From Methylococcus sp. (GTDB taxonomy: Bacteria > Pseudomonadota > Gammaproteobacteria > Methylococcales > Methylococcaceae), in NCBI GenBank assembly GCA_028688525.1, contig JAQTYA010000017.1, positions 1 to 42,496 of the forward strand: a stretch of 42,496 bases of DNA. Direction: 5' to 3'. A program made the position numbers and the translations under genes. Shown here piece by piece: positions 34,900-42,496 of the stretch. Positions within the stretch are counted from its first letter, which is position 1. Every line of letters begins with the position of its first letter. Below the pieces are notes generated by a model that was given only the letters and a program-made list of their open reading frames with translations, was not told the origin of the DNA and did not search any database.

Positions 34900-37476
34900 A
34901 TGCTGACCGAATACCGAGCGCACGTCGCCGAGCGTGCCGAACAGGGCGTTGCGCCTAAGCCGCTGACCGCCGAGCAGGCTGCCGTGCTGGCGGCTTTGAT
35001 GAAGGCGCCTCCCGCTGGGGAGGAGGCGTTTCTGCTCGATCTGCTGAGTAACCGGGTGCCGGCCGGCGTGGACGAGGCGGCCTACGTCAAGGCCGGATTC
35101 TTAGCCGCCGTCGCCAAAGGCGAGGCGGGTTCTCCCGTCCTTGCGCCGGAGCGCGCCGCCGAACTGCTCGGCACCATGCTGGGCGGCTACAACGTCGCGC
35201 CGCTGATCGAGCTGCTGGACCACCCGGCGCTGGCGCCCGTCGCGGCGCACGGTCTGTCCCGCACGCTGCTGATGTTCGACGCCTTCCACGATGTCGAGGC
35301 CAAGGCGCAGGGCGGCAATGTCCACGCCCAGGCCGTGCTGCGTTCCTGGGCGGATGCCGAATGGTTCACCTCCCGCTCGGAAGTGCCTGAGAAGCTGACG
35401 GTCACCGTGTTCAAGGTGGCCGGCGAAACCAACACCGACGACCTGTCGCCGGCCCAGGATGCCTGGTCGCGCCCGGATATCCCGCTGCACGCCAAGGCCA
35501 TGCTGAAGGTGCCGCGCGAGGGCATCCACGACGCCGAAGCGCAGATCGCCGAACTCAAAACCAAAGGTTTTCCCGTAGCCTACGTGGGCGATGTGGTCGG
35601 TACCGGCTCGTCGCGCAAGTCCGCCACCAACTCAGTGCTCTGGTTCACGGGCGAGGACATCCCCTATGTGCCGAATAAGCGCCAGGGCGGGGTCTGCATC
35701 GGCGGCAAGATTGCGCCGATTTTCTTCAACACGATGGAAGACTCGGGGGCCTTGCCCATCGAGTGCGACGTCAGCGGCATGCATATGGGCGACGTGATCG
35801 ACATCTACCCCTACGAGGGTGTGGTGCGGAATCACGAGACCGGCGCCGAGCTGTGCCGGTTCGCACTCAAGACCGACATCCTGTTGGACGAAGTGCGGGC
35901 AGGGGGGCGCATCAACCTCATCGTCGGCCGCGGCCTCACCGACCGCGCCCGCAAGGCTCTAGGTCTGCCGCCGTCGGAAGCGTTCCGCCGGCCCAAGGCG
36001 CAGATCGAGTCAGGCAAGGGCTACACCCTGGCGCAGAAAATCGTCGGCAAGGCCTGCGGCGTGGCCGGTATCCGTCCCGGCACTTACTGCGAACCGCACA
36101 TGACCACGGTGGGTTCGCAGGATACGACCGGCCCGATGACGCGGGACGAGCTCAAGGACTTGGCCTGCCTCGGATTCTCGGCTGATCTGGTGATGCAGTC
36201 GTTCTGCCACACCGCGGCCTATCCCAAACCGGTCGACATCGAGACCCACCATACCCTGCCGGACTTCATCATGAACCGTGGCGGCGTGTCGCTGCGTCCG
36301 GGCGACGGCATCATCCATTCCTGGCTCAACCGGATGCTGCTGCCGGATACGGTCGGCACCGGCGGCGATTCGCATACCCGCTTCCCGATCGGCATTTCCT
36401 TCCCCGCCGGTTCTGGGCTGGTGGCCTTCGCCGCCGCCACCGGCGTGATGCCGCTGGACATGCCGGAATCGGTGCTGGTCCGCTTCAAAGGCGAGATGCA
36501 GACGGGGATTACCCTGCGCGATCTGGTGCATGCGATTCCCTACGCGGCGCTGCAGCGAGGACTGCTGACGGTCGAGAAGCAAGGCAAGAAGAACGTGTTC
36601 TCCGGCCGCATCCTGGAGATCGAGGGCTTGCCGGACCTCAAGGTCGAACAGGCCTTCGAGCTGGCGGATGCTTCCGCCGAGCGTTCAGCCGCGGCCTGCA
36701 CCATCAAGCTGAACCCGGCGCCGGTCGAGGAATATCTGCATTCCAACATCACCCTGCTGCGCTGGATGATTGCCGAAGGCTACGGCGACGCGCGTACGCT
36801 GCAGCGGCGCATCGCGGCGATGGAGGCTTGGCTGGCGAACCCGCAGCTGCTGGAAGCCGATGCGGACGCCGAATACGCCGAAGTCATCGAGATCGATCTG
36901 AGCCAGATCACCGAACCGCTGTTGTGCTGCCCGAACGATCCGGACGACGTCAAGCCGCTGTCGGAAGTCGCCGGAACCCACATCGACGAGGTGTTCATCG
37001 GTTCCTGCATGACCAACATCGGCCATTTCCGCGCTGCCGGCACGCTGCTGGATGCCTTCGGCAAGCAGCTGCCCACCCGGCTGTGGATCGCGCCGCCCAC
37101 CCGTATGGACCAGGCTCAGCTCACCGAGGAAGGCTATTACGCCACCTACGGCAAGGCCGGCGTCCGCACCGAAATGCCCGGCTGCTCGCTGTGCATGGGC
37201 AATCAGGCGCGGGTGGGCGAGAACGCCACGGTGGTGTCGACCTCCACCCGTAATTTCCCCAACCGCTTAGGTGCCGGCGCCCAGGTGTTCCTGGCCTCGG
37301 CGGAGCTTGCGGCGGTGTGCTCGATACTGGGACGGATTCCCACAGTGGACGAATATAAACTGCATGCCGGCAAGATCGACCAAGTCGCCGCCGAGACCTA
37401 TCGTTACCTGAACTTCGACCGGACGCCTGCCTATGCCAAGCGGGCCGAGGAAGTGCAGGCCGCAGGCTGCGTGTGA
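34900..37476 (+). CDS. acnB: Aconitate hydratase B
   Basis: An 858-residue TCA-cycle enzyme interconverting citrate and isocitrate, with the B-type domain order: helical HEAT-like start (1-160), swivelling domain (about 165-380, [20 protein letters not shown]), then the catalytic core. The [4Fe-4S] ligands are in [10 protein letters not shown] and [26 protein letters not shown] and [11 protein letters not shown] are core signatures. Full length matches the family. GGGG lies before the ATG. B-type aconitases can bind mRNA when their cluster is lost, in E. coli. Confidence 0.97.
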   Translation: MLTEYRAHVAERAEQGVAPKPLTAEQAAVLAALMKAPPAGEEAFLLDLLSNRVPAGVDEAAYVKAGFLAAVAKGEAGSPVLAPERAAELLGTMLGGYNVAPLIELLDHPALAPVAAHGLSRTLLMFDAFHDVEAKAQGGNVHAQAVLRSWADAEWFTSRSEVPEKLTVTVFKVAGETNTDDLSPAQDAWSRPDIPLHAKAMLKVPREGIHDAEAQIAELKTKGFPVAYVGDVVGTGSSRKSATNSVLWFTGEDIPYVPNKRQGGVCIGGKIAPIFFNTMEDSGALPIECDVSGMHMGDVIDIYPYEGVVRNHETGAELCRFALKTDILLDEVRAGGRINLIVGRGLTDRARKALGLPPSEAFRRPKAQIESGKGYTLAQKIVGKACGVAGIRPGTYCEPHMTTVGSQDTTGPMTRDELKDLACLGFSADLVMQSFCHTAAYPKPVDIETHHTLPDFIMNRGGVSLRPGDGIIHSWLNRMLLPDTVGTGGDSHTRFPIGISFPAGSGLVAFAAATGVMPLDMPESVLVRFKGEMQTGITLRDLVHAIPYAALQRGLLTVEKQGKKNVFSGRILEIEGLPDLKVEQAFELADASAERSAAACTIKLNPAPVEEYLHSNITLLRWMIAEGYGDARTLQRRIAAMEAWLANPQLLEADADAEYAEVIEIDLSQITEPLLCCPNDPDDVKPLSEVAGTHIDEVFIGSCMTNIGHFRAAGTLLDAFGKQLPTRLWIAPPTRMDQAQLTEEGYYATYGKAGVRTEMPGCSLCMGNQARVGENATVVSTSTRNFPNRLGAGAQVFLASAELAAVCSILGRIPTVDEYKLHAGKIDQVAAETYRYLNFDRTPAYAKRAEEVQAAGCV

Positions 37477-37498
37477 CAGGCATGGCTTGACCTAATGT

Positions 37499-37518
37499 CC
37501 ACCGGCTCCGGCCGGTGG
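37499..37518 (+). terminator. Hairpin between acnB and the decarboxylase gene
   Basis: CCACCGGC and GCCGGTGG form an 8-bp perfect stem with loop TCCG. No T run follows, so it is not a standard intrinsic terminator. It could be a partial terminator, an RNA-stabilising stem for acnB mRNA, or a chance palindrome, and it sits about 20 bases before the next ribosome binding site. Confidence 0.35.
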
Positions 37519-37545
37519 ATTCGCGTTTGCCCCTAGGAGGTTCCC

Positions 37546-39192
37546 ATGAGCGCCCGCTACGAAACCATCGGTCAATATCTCCTCAAGCGTTTGTACGAGG
37601 AGGGGGTCGCCCATGTGTTCGGCGTGCCGGGGGATTACGTGCTCGGCTTCTACGATCTCATGCTCAAAGGCCCGGTCCGGCACATCGGCACCACGCGGGA
37701 AGATACCGCGGCCTTCGCCGCCGACGGCTATGCCCGCTGCCGCGGCATGGGCGCGCTGGCGGTGACTTACGGGGTCGGTGCGCTCAATACCGTCAACGCC
37801 GTGGCCGGCGCCTATGCGGAATCCTCGCCGGTGGTGGTCATCAGCGGCGCGCCCGGGGTGCGCGAGCAGCGGGAGGATCCCTTGATCCACCACCGCTTCG
37901 GCCCCTTTAGGTTTCAGCGCGAGATCTTCGAGCGCATCACTTGCGCAGCCGTGGCGCTAGACGACCCGGTGATCGCCTTTCGGCAGATCGACATCGCCCT
38001 CGCTGCCGCCCGCCGGCATTGCAAGCCGGTGTACATCGAGATTCCCGCCGACCGGGTGCTAGCGATGGGCTATCCGATCCCCGCAGAGCCGCTGACAGCG
38101 GAGGCGAGCGACGAGTCGGCTTTGGCGGAAGCGGTCGCGGAGACGGTGGCGCTTATGGCGGGCGCAGTGTCGCCCATGCTCATCGCTGGGGTCGAACTGC
38201 ACCGGCGCGGTTTGCAAGATGTCCTGGTTGCGCTGGTAGAGCGCGCCCGGCTTCCCGTGGCGGCCACCTTGACCGGCAAGTCCGTCATCGGCGAGCGCCA
38301 TCCTGCCTATCTCGGCGTCTACGAAGGCGCGATGAGTTCGGAAAGCGCCCGTTACATGGTCGAACAGTCCGATTTGCTGCTCATGCTGGGTGTGACCCTG
38401 AACGATATCGACACCGGCATCTATACCGCGCGCCTCGACCCCAAGCGCCTGGTCCGCGCGGCCCAGAACGAAGTCGTAATCCACCATCACCGCTATCCCC
38501 GCGTTCTGCTGCAGGATTTCGTCGCAGCCTTGGCGGTTGCCGTAAACGCCCGGAGCGAAGCATTTCCGGTGCCGGCGGCGCCGGAGCCTTCGGATTTCCC
38601 CCAGCCGCACCGGCCCATGACCATCGCCCGCCTGGTGGAGCGGCTCAACCGGGCGCTGAGCCCCGAGATGATCGTGGTAAGCGACGTCGGCGACTGCCTG
38701 TTCGCCGCGATCGAACTGCGGGTGCATGACCGCAGCGAATTCCTGGCCTCGGCCTTCTACACTTCGATGGGTTTCGCCATGCCCGCCGGCTTGGGCGCGC
38801 AGGTCGCCCGGCCCGACCACCGGGCGCTGATTCTGGTCGGCGACGGCGCATTCCAGATGACCGGTACCGAGCTTTCGACCCATGCGCGTCTAGGGCTGGC
38901 GCCGATCGTCGTGGTGTTCAACAACCGCGGTTACAGCACCGAGCGCTTCATTCTCGACGGCGCCTTCAACGACATCGCCGATTGGCGTTTCGACCGGCTG
39001 GGCGAGGTGTTCGGGCCCATGCAGGGCTACGACGCGCCGGACGAGGCCGCGTTCGAACAAGCACTCAACGGCGCTTTGGCCAACCGGACCATGCCTAGCC
39101 TCATCAACGTCCGTCTGTCCCCCGAGGACGCCTCGGAGGCCATGCGGCGCCTCGCCGGGCATTTGCAATCCAGAGTCAAGGGCGAGGGCTGA
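37546..39192 (+). CDS. Thiamine-diphosphate 2-oxo acid decarboxylase (pyruvate/indolepyruvate type)
   Basis: A 548-residue ThDP enzyme. Near the N-terminus, FGVPGDYVLGFYD and REDTAAFAADGYAR carry the cofactor-activating Glu 52. DPLIHHRFGP holds the His 115-His 116 pair typical of non-oxidative decarboxylases rather than acetolactate synthases. The ThDP/Mg motif is GDGAFQMTGTEL...NNRGY near residues 430-460. Pyruvate would give acetaldehyde; indolepyruvate or phenylpyruvate would give the aryl aldehyde. The substrate cannot be decided here. A strong AGGAGG precedes the ATG. It lies 69 bases after acnB and may share its transcript. Confidence 0.87.
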   Translation: MSARYETIGQYLLKRLYEEGVAHVFGVPGDYVLGFYDLMLKGPVRHIGTTREDTAAFAADGYARCRGMGALAVTYGVGALNTVNAVAGAYAESSPVVVISGAPGVREQREDPLIHHRFGPFRFQREIFERITCAAVALDDPVIAFRQIDIALAAARRHCKPVYIEIPADRVLAMGYPIPAEPLTAEASDESALAEAVAETVALMAGAVSPMLIAGVELHRRGLQDVLVALVERARLPVAATLTGKSVIGERHPAYLGVYEGAMSSESARYMVEQSDLLLMLGVTLNDIDTGIYTARLDPKRLVRAAQNEVVIHHHRYPRVLLQDFVAALAVAVNARSEAFPVPAAPEPSDFPQPHRPMTIARLVERLNRALSPEMIVVSDVGDCLFAAIELRVHDRSEFLASAFYTSMGFAMPAGLGAQVARPDHRALILVGDGAFQMTGTELSTHARLGLAPIVVVFNNRGYSTERFILDGAFNDIADWRFDRLGEVFGPMQGYDAPDEAAFEQALNGALANRTMPSLINVRLSPEDASEAMRRLAGHLQSRVKGEG

Positions 39193-39778
39193 AGGCGGTT
39201 TCTGGCTGCCGCTCCATCCATTCGCCGCGGCCCAGCCGATAAAGGCAGTGCTCGCGCAGCGGGCTGCCGGCCGGAACGGCGGGGTGCTGGAAGGTCTGCG
39301 GGTCGGGGCGCATGCCGAGCCTCCGCATGACGGCCCGCGAGCGCAGATTGTCGACAGCGGTGAACGCCACGATCTCCGTCAGGTTCTGCCCGGCGAAGCC
39401 GACGTGTAGAGCCGCCTCTGCGGCCTCAGTCGCATAGCCGTATCCCCAATACCGGAAATCGAGCCGCCAGCCGATTTCGACGCAGGGCGAGAACGGGAGC
39501 TCGGCGGAAGGCACGTGCAGGCCGACGAAGCCTATGAATTCCCCGCTCGCTTTGAGTTCGGCGGCCCAGAACCCCCAGCTGCGCTGTTCGATCAGCGCCG
39601 CGATCCGCCCGGCCAAGGCGTCGCTCTCGGCCCGAACTAGCGGCCGGGGAAAATACTCCATCACCCTGGGATCGGCATTGAGCCGAGCGAACGGTTCCAG
39701 GTCGGATTCACGCCACTGGCGCAGGCGCAGCCGTTCGGTTTCGGGTTCGATCAGTGCCGGCGCTATCCGGGTTTGCAT
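39176..39778 (-). CDS. GNAT-family N-acetyltransferase
   Basis: A 200-residue RimJ/RimL-type acetyltransferase. [21 protein letters not shown] opens the fold, [26 protein letters not shown] holds the acetyl-CoA pyrophosphate loop (R/Q-x-x-G-x-G/A variant), and [17 protein letters not shown] is the closing motif. The start at 39778 ([13 protein letters not shown]) falls inside the last 16 bases of leuA, so the two are coupled; the much longer upstream frame antisense to nothing real is leuA read out of frame. Its end overlaps the end of the decarboxylase gene by 17 bases, tail to tail. Substrate unknown. Confidence 0.9.
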   Translation of the reverse strand: MQTRIAPALIEPETERLRLRQWRESDLEPFARLNADPRVMEYFPRPLVRAESDALAGRIAALIEQRSWGFWAAELKASGEFIGFVGLHVPSAELPFSPCVEIGWRLDFRYWGYGYATEAAEAALHVGFAGQNLTEIVAFTAVDNLRSRAVMRRLGMRPDPQTFQHPAVPAGSPLREHCLYRLGRGEWMERQPETAFSPRP

Positions 39779-41469
39779 GCTCGTGTTTCGGCCTTGGAAA
39801 AGGCGGACCATCCTAACCGATTCACGCCGCTTACCAGTGCCTTGACCGAGGCCGTGACCAGATTGCCGTCGATGCCGACGCCGTAGCATTCGCGGCCGCC
39901 GCTGCGGGGAGACAGTTCGACGAAGGCGCAGGCGCGGGCGTTGCCGCCGTCGCCGCTGATGCCCATGGAACGCTCCTCGTAGCTGCGGACCTGGACATCG
40001 ATGCCGGCGCTGCGCAGGGCATGCACCGCGGCGTCGATCGGGCCGTTGCCTGCTCCGGTGAGCAAATGCGGTGTGCCGTCCACCTCGACGATCAGGCGCA
40101 CGCCTTGGGCCGCGCCATGCTCGAAAAGGTGGTGCTCGACGTATTTCACCGGCGTTTCCCCATTCAAGTAGGCCTGTGAGAACAAGCTCCAGAGGTCGGT
40201 AGCGCTGAGCTCGCCGCCATGGGCGTCGGCATGGCGCTGTACCATGCCGGCGAACTCGACCTGCAAACGGCGCGGCATCGCTACTCCATGCTCGGTTTCC
40301 AGCAGGTAGGCGATGCCGCCCTTGCCGGACTGACTGTTTACCCGGATCACCGAATCGTAGCTGCGGCCGAGATCGGCCGGATCGATCGGCAGATAGGGCA
40401 CGTCCCATAAGGCGCCGGCTTGCTGGGCGGCAAAACCTTTCTTGATCGCATCCTGGTGCGAGCCGGAAAAGGCCGTGAACACCAAATCGCCGACATAGGG
40501 ATGGCGAGGGTGAATGGGCAACTGGGTGCAGTGCTCCACCGTCCGGGCGATGGTGTTGATGTCGGAGAAATCGAGCCCGGGGGATAGGCCTTGGGTGTAG
40601 AGATTCAGCGCCAGGGTCACGATGTCCACATTGCCGGTGCGCTCCCCGTTGCCGAACAAACAGCCCTCGATCCGGTCCGCCCCGGCCATCAAACCCAGCT
40701 CCGCCGCCGCGACCGCCGTACCGCGGTCATTGTGCGGGTGCAGGCTGAGGACGACGCTGTCGCGGCGGGCGAGATGCCTGTGCATCCATTCGATCTGATC
40801 GGCGTAGACATTGGGGCTCGCCATTTCCACCGTGGCCGGCAGGTTGAGGATCACCTTGCGCCCCGGCTCCGCTCCCCAGGTTTCGGTCACTGCGTCGCAT
40901 ACTTCGAGGGCGAAATCCAGCTCGGTTCCGGAGAAGGTCTCCGGGCTGTATTCCAGCACCCACTCGGTGCCCGGCTGCTCGGCGGCCAATTGCTTGATGA
41001 GGCGCACGGCGGAAACCGCCATGTCCAGGACTTCTATACGGCTCATTCCGAATACGATGTCGCGGAAGGGCCGGGAGATCGCGTTATAGACGTGGACGAT
41101 GGCGCGGCGGGCGCCGCGCAGCGATTCCATGGTTCGCCGGATCAGATGCTCGCGTGCCTGGGTGAGCACTTCGACGGTGACGTCGTCTGGAATCTGCCCG
41201 CCTTCGATGAGCCGCCGGACGAAATCGAAATCGGTCTGCGAGGCCGAGGGGAAGGCGACTTCGATTTCCTTGAAACCGACGTCGCAGAGCATCCGGAACA
41301 GGCGCAGTTTGCGCTCGGCATTCATGGGCTCGAACAATGCCTGATTGCCGTCCCGCAGGTCGGTGCTCATCCAGATGGGTGGGCGGGCGATGGCCCGGCC
41401 CGGCCATTGGCGGTCGGGGAGGTCGATCCGGGGAAACGGGCGGTACTTGGTCTCGGGGTGATTCAACAC
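39763..41469 (-). CDS. leuA: 2-isopropylmalate synthase
   Basis: A 568-residue enzyme condensing acetyl-CoA with 2-oxoisovalerate, the first step of leucine synthesis, of the long LeuA2 type. [12 protein letters not shown] and [10 protein letters not shown] carry metal-binding and catalytic residues, [13 protein letters not shown] is the substrate region, and a C-terminal LeuA dimer/regulatory domain (about 430-560) senses leucine. The start is placed at GTG 41469 ([13 protein letters not shown]) because AGGAG stands eight bases before it and family members begin at this point; the ATG at 41502 has no ribosome binding site. It is divergent from the Lrp-type regulator. Confidence 0.95.
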   Translation of the reverse strand: MLNHPETKYRPFPRIDLPDRQWPGRAIARPPIWMSTDLRDGNQALFEPMNAERKLRLFRMLCDVGFKEIEVAFPSASQTDFDFVRRLIEGGQIPDDVTVEVLTQAREHLIRRTMESLRGARRAIVHVYNAISRPFRDIVFGMSRIEVLDMAVSAVRLIKQLAAEQPGTEWVLEYSPETFSGTELDFALEVCDAVTETWGAEPGRKVILNLPATVEMASPNVYADQIEWMHRHLARRDSVVLSLHPHNDRGTAVAAAELGLMAGADRIEGCLFGNGERTGNVDIVTLALNLYTQGLSPGLDFSDINTIARTVEHCTQLPIHPRHPYVGDLVFTAFSGSHQDAIKKGFAAQQAGALWDVPYLPIDPADLGRSYDSVIRVNSQSGKGGIAYLLETEHGVAMPRRLQVEFAGMVQRHADAHGGELSATDLWSLFSQAYLNGETPVKYVEHHLFEHGAAQGVRLIVEVDGTPHLLTGAGNGPIDAAVHALRSAGIDVQVRSYEERSMGISGDGGNARACAFVELSPRSGGRECYGVGIDGNLVTASVKALVSGVNRLGWSAFSKAETRACKPG

Positions 41470-41521
41470 GATGCAGGCTCCTGGATTGGCGGCGATGAAC
41501 ATTTCAGCCGAGTGAAATGCT

Positions 41522-41550
41522 ACGCAAGATCGAGGAGCATGTGCTTGCGT
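41522..41550. promoter_or_regulatory. Inverted repeat in the leuA-lrp gap
   Basis: ACGCAAG at 41522-41528 is the exact reverse complement of CTTGCGT at 41544-41550, with 15 bases between, so arm centres lie about two helical turns apart. It lies 53 bases before the leuA GTG, a fitting place for a regulator of leuA. Confidence 0.4.
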
Positions 41551-41568
41551 TTATTGGTCCTAATCTGC

Positions 41569-41588
41569 CAATTTTTGATAGAAAATTG
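41569..41588. promoter_or_regulatory. A+T-rich inverted repeat, possible Lrp/AsnC operator
   Basis: CAATTTT at 41569-41575 pairs with AAAATTG at 41582-41588 around TGATAG. Lrp-family proteins bind imperfect A/T-rich dyads of about this size, often in their own divergent promoter. A loose promoter for the regulator (TTGCTT, 17 bases, TAATTA at about 41586-41614) overlaps it, which would fit autoregulation. Confidence 0.45.
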
Positions 41589-41646
41589 CTTGGTTAGCTG
41601 ACATATTGTAATTATATATTTCTGGAAGACGATATTAAGTCAAGTT

Positions 41647-42117
41647 ATGGAACTCGATCGCTTCGACCTGAAGATCCTGCAGGCGCTGCAGGACGATGGG
41701 CGCATCAGCAATCAGGATCTTGCCGAGCGCATCGGTTTGTCGCCATCGCCCTGCCTGCGCCGAGTCCGCGCGCTGGAGGAGGCGGGCGTGATTGCCGGCT
41801 ACCGCGCGCTGCTCGAGCCGAAGGCGCTTGGCTTGTCACTGACGGCGCTGATTTACATCTCGATGGACCAGCATACGCCCGAGCGTTTCAGCCATTTCGA
41901 GGCCGAGATCGGGAGGATGCCTGAAATCCTCGAATGCCTGCTGATCACGGGCCAGGACGCCGACTATCAGTTGAAGGCCTTGGTACGGGACATGGAAGCT
42001 TATCAGGAGCTGCTGTTGAACCGGATCACCCGGATACCAGGCGTGACCGGCGTGCATACGAGCTTCGTGCTGCGCCAGGTGTTGGACAAGACGGCTTTGC
42101 CCCTCAGCGTTTCCTGA
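41647..42117 (+). CDS. Lrp/AsnC-family transcriptional regulator
   Basis: A 156-residue regulator. The N-terminal winged helix-turn-helix is LDRFDLKILQALQDDGRISNQDLAERIGLSPSPCLRRVRALE (3-44, given here only as landmarks LDRFDLKILQ and SPSPCLRRVR). The C-terminal RAM ligand-binding domain follows (about 66-145), ending RIPGVTGVHTSFVLRQV. Such proteins respond to amino acids, often leucine. Divergence from leuA makes leuA and itself the likely targets. The ribosome binding site is weak. Confidence 0.92.
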   Translation: MELDRFDLKILQALQDDGRISNQDLAERIGLSPSPCLRRVRALEEAGVIAGYRALLEPKALGLSLTALIYISMDQHTPERFSHFEAEIGRMPEILECLLITGQDADYQLKALVRDMEAYQELLLNRITRIPGVTGVHTSFVLRQVLDKTALPLSVS

Positions 42118-42140
42118 GGCGCAATCCCTCGCGTTTTGGA

Positions 42141-42496
42141 CTAAGGTTCGGCGCGCGCGGCAGCCTGCGCCCGGGCGGAGACCGCGTAGATATCGATATC
42201 GCCCGAGGCGAAGACCTTGGGGTAATGGTCTTCGAAGTAGCGTCCGTCGATCTTGAATTTATTCCGCTCGTAGCTGCTGAAATAGACATAGTCGACCGCA
42301 TGTTTGGCGCTGAGTGCGGGGAAGGCCTGAACGTCGGTGTACATCTTTTCCAACTCGGACCAGCGGGCTTGGTAACCGATGCCGTGAAAGAACAAATAAA
42401 TCGGGGTGCCGACCAGAATGTTCCGTCCGGCCAAGGCAGCCTTGGGGTTGTTGTGGTTGTCCGAGGTGATGAATAGCGCATCCTTCGGGGTATGGG
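42141..42496 (-). CDS. C-terminal part of a membrane protein, possibly glycosyltransferase-like
   Basis: The frame is open to the right edge, so only the last about 117 residues are seen. The visible part reads TPKDALFITSDNHNNPKAAL, then LAGRNILVGTPIYLFFHGIGY, then ALSAKHAVDYVYFSSYERN, and ends in an Ala/Arg-rich tail. This GR-x-x-L-x-G-x-P-x-x-L-x-x-HG-x-x-Y pattern followed by a small alpha/beta unit is like the periplasmic C-terminal region of large polytopic membrane proteins related to lipid-linked-sugar transferases. The membrane part lies outside the window, so the call is tentative. It is convergent with the Lrp-type gene. Confidence 0.6.
   Translation of the reverse strand, partial: HTPKDALFITSDNHNNPKAALAGRNILVGTPIYLFFHGIGYQARWSELEKMYTDVQAFPALSAKHAVDYVYFSSYERNKFKIDGRYFEDHYPKVFASGDIDIYAVSARAQAAARAEP

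Noticed and set aside
1-42496. CRISPR arrays, insertion sequences, rRNA operons, riboswitches
   Set aside because: No regularly spaced direct repeats, transposase genes, rRNA sequence or recognised riboswitch core was seen on either strand.

Overview
This is a high-GC window in the style of a gammaproteobacterial chromosome. Its right half is the widely conserved neighbourhood truA-trpF-trpB-trpA-accD-folC-dedD(SPOR)-cvpA-purF-metZ, followed by ugd, acnB and leuA/lrp. The cluster plus base composition suggests a Methylococcaceae-like or similar high-GC gammaproteobacterium. That placement is inference; no marker gene such as a methane monooxygenase lies in the window.

Region 1 (1-6947) is the integrase-proximal part of a mobile element whose other end is beyond the left edge. 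All its genes read leftward: tyrosine recombinase, a toxin-antitoxin-like pair plus an attached third gene, an AlpA-type regulator, a small ORF, a PrimPol/DUF3987 replication protein, then three short unknown genes (the last one cut by the edge). Most junctions are ATGA overlaps or gaps of a few bases. Between the replication protein and the small genes is a non-coding tract with seven copies of GGTTTTGTG, in either orientation, arranged as three hairpins around an A+T-rich core. This is a candidate replication origin. The element abuts a perfect 3' half of tRNA-Glu(TTC) at 6907-6947, taken here as attR.

Region 2 (6948-16830) holds scattered, mostly unlinked genes: small hypotheticals, a Rieske protein, dinB, a headless and HD-degenerate relative of the tRNA nucleotidyltransferase C-terminal half, a serine beta-lactamase-like hydrolase, an SDR oxidoreductase and an RNase J-like nuclease. 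It ends at a second, decayed tRNA-Glu-like sequence on the same strand (about 16754-16827). The two remnants in tandem fit successive integrations at one tRNA-Glu gene, although decay of a duplicated tRNA gene would look similar.

Region 3 (17047-22574) carries two conserved hypotheticals, a CPA1-type Na+/H+ antiporter, an unknown membrane protein, the haem membrane protein MsrQ, and a secreted protein with two identically spaced four-cysteine repeats. A perfect inverted pair of DnaA-box sequences lies just before truA.

Region 4 (22575-32413) is a tight, mostly co-directional run for tRNA modification, the last steps of tryptophan synthesis, malonyl-CoA formation, folate polyglutamylation, a cell-envelope SPOR protein, CvpA, the first step of purine synthesis and O-succinylhomoserine sulfhydrylation. 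Region 5 (32445-42496) has UDP-glucose dehydrogenase, a histone-deacetylase-like amidohydrolase, aconitase B next to a pyruvate-decarboxylase-like enzyme, a GNAT acetyltransferase overlapping leuA, and an Lrp/AsnC regulator divergent from leuA with two inverted repeats between them. The window ends inside a leftward gene for a membrane protein.
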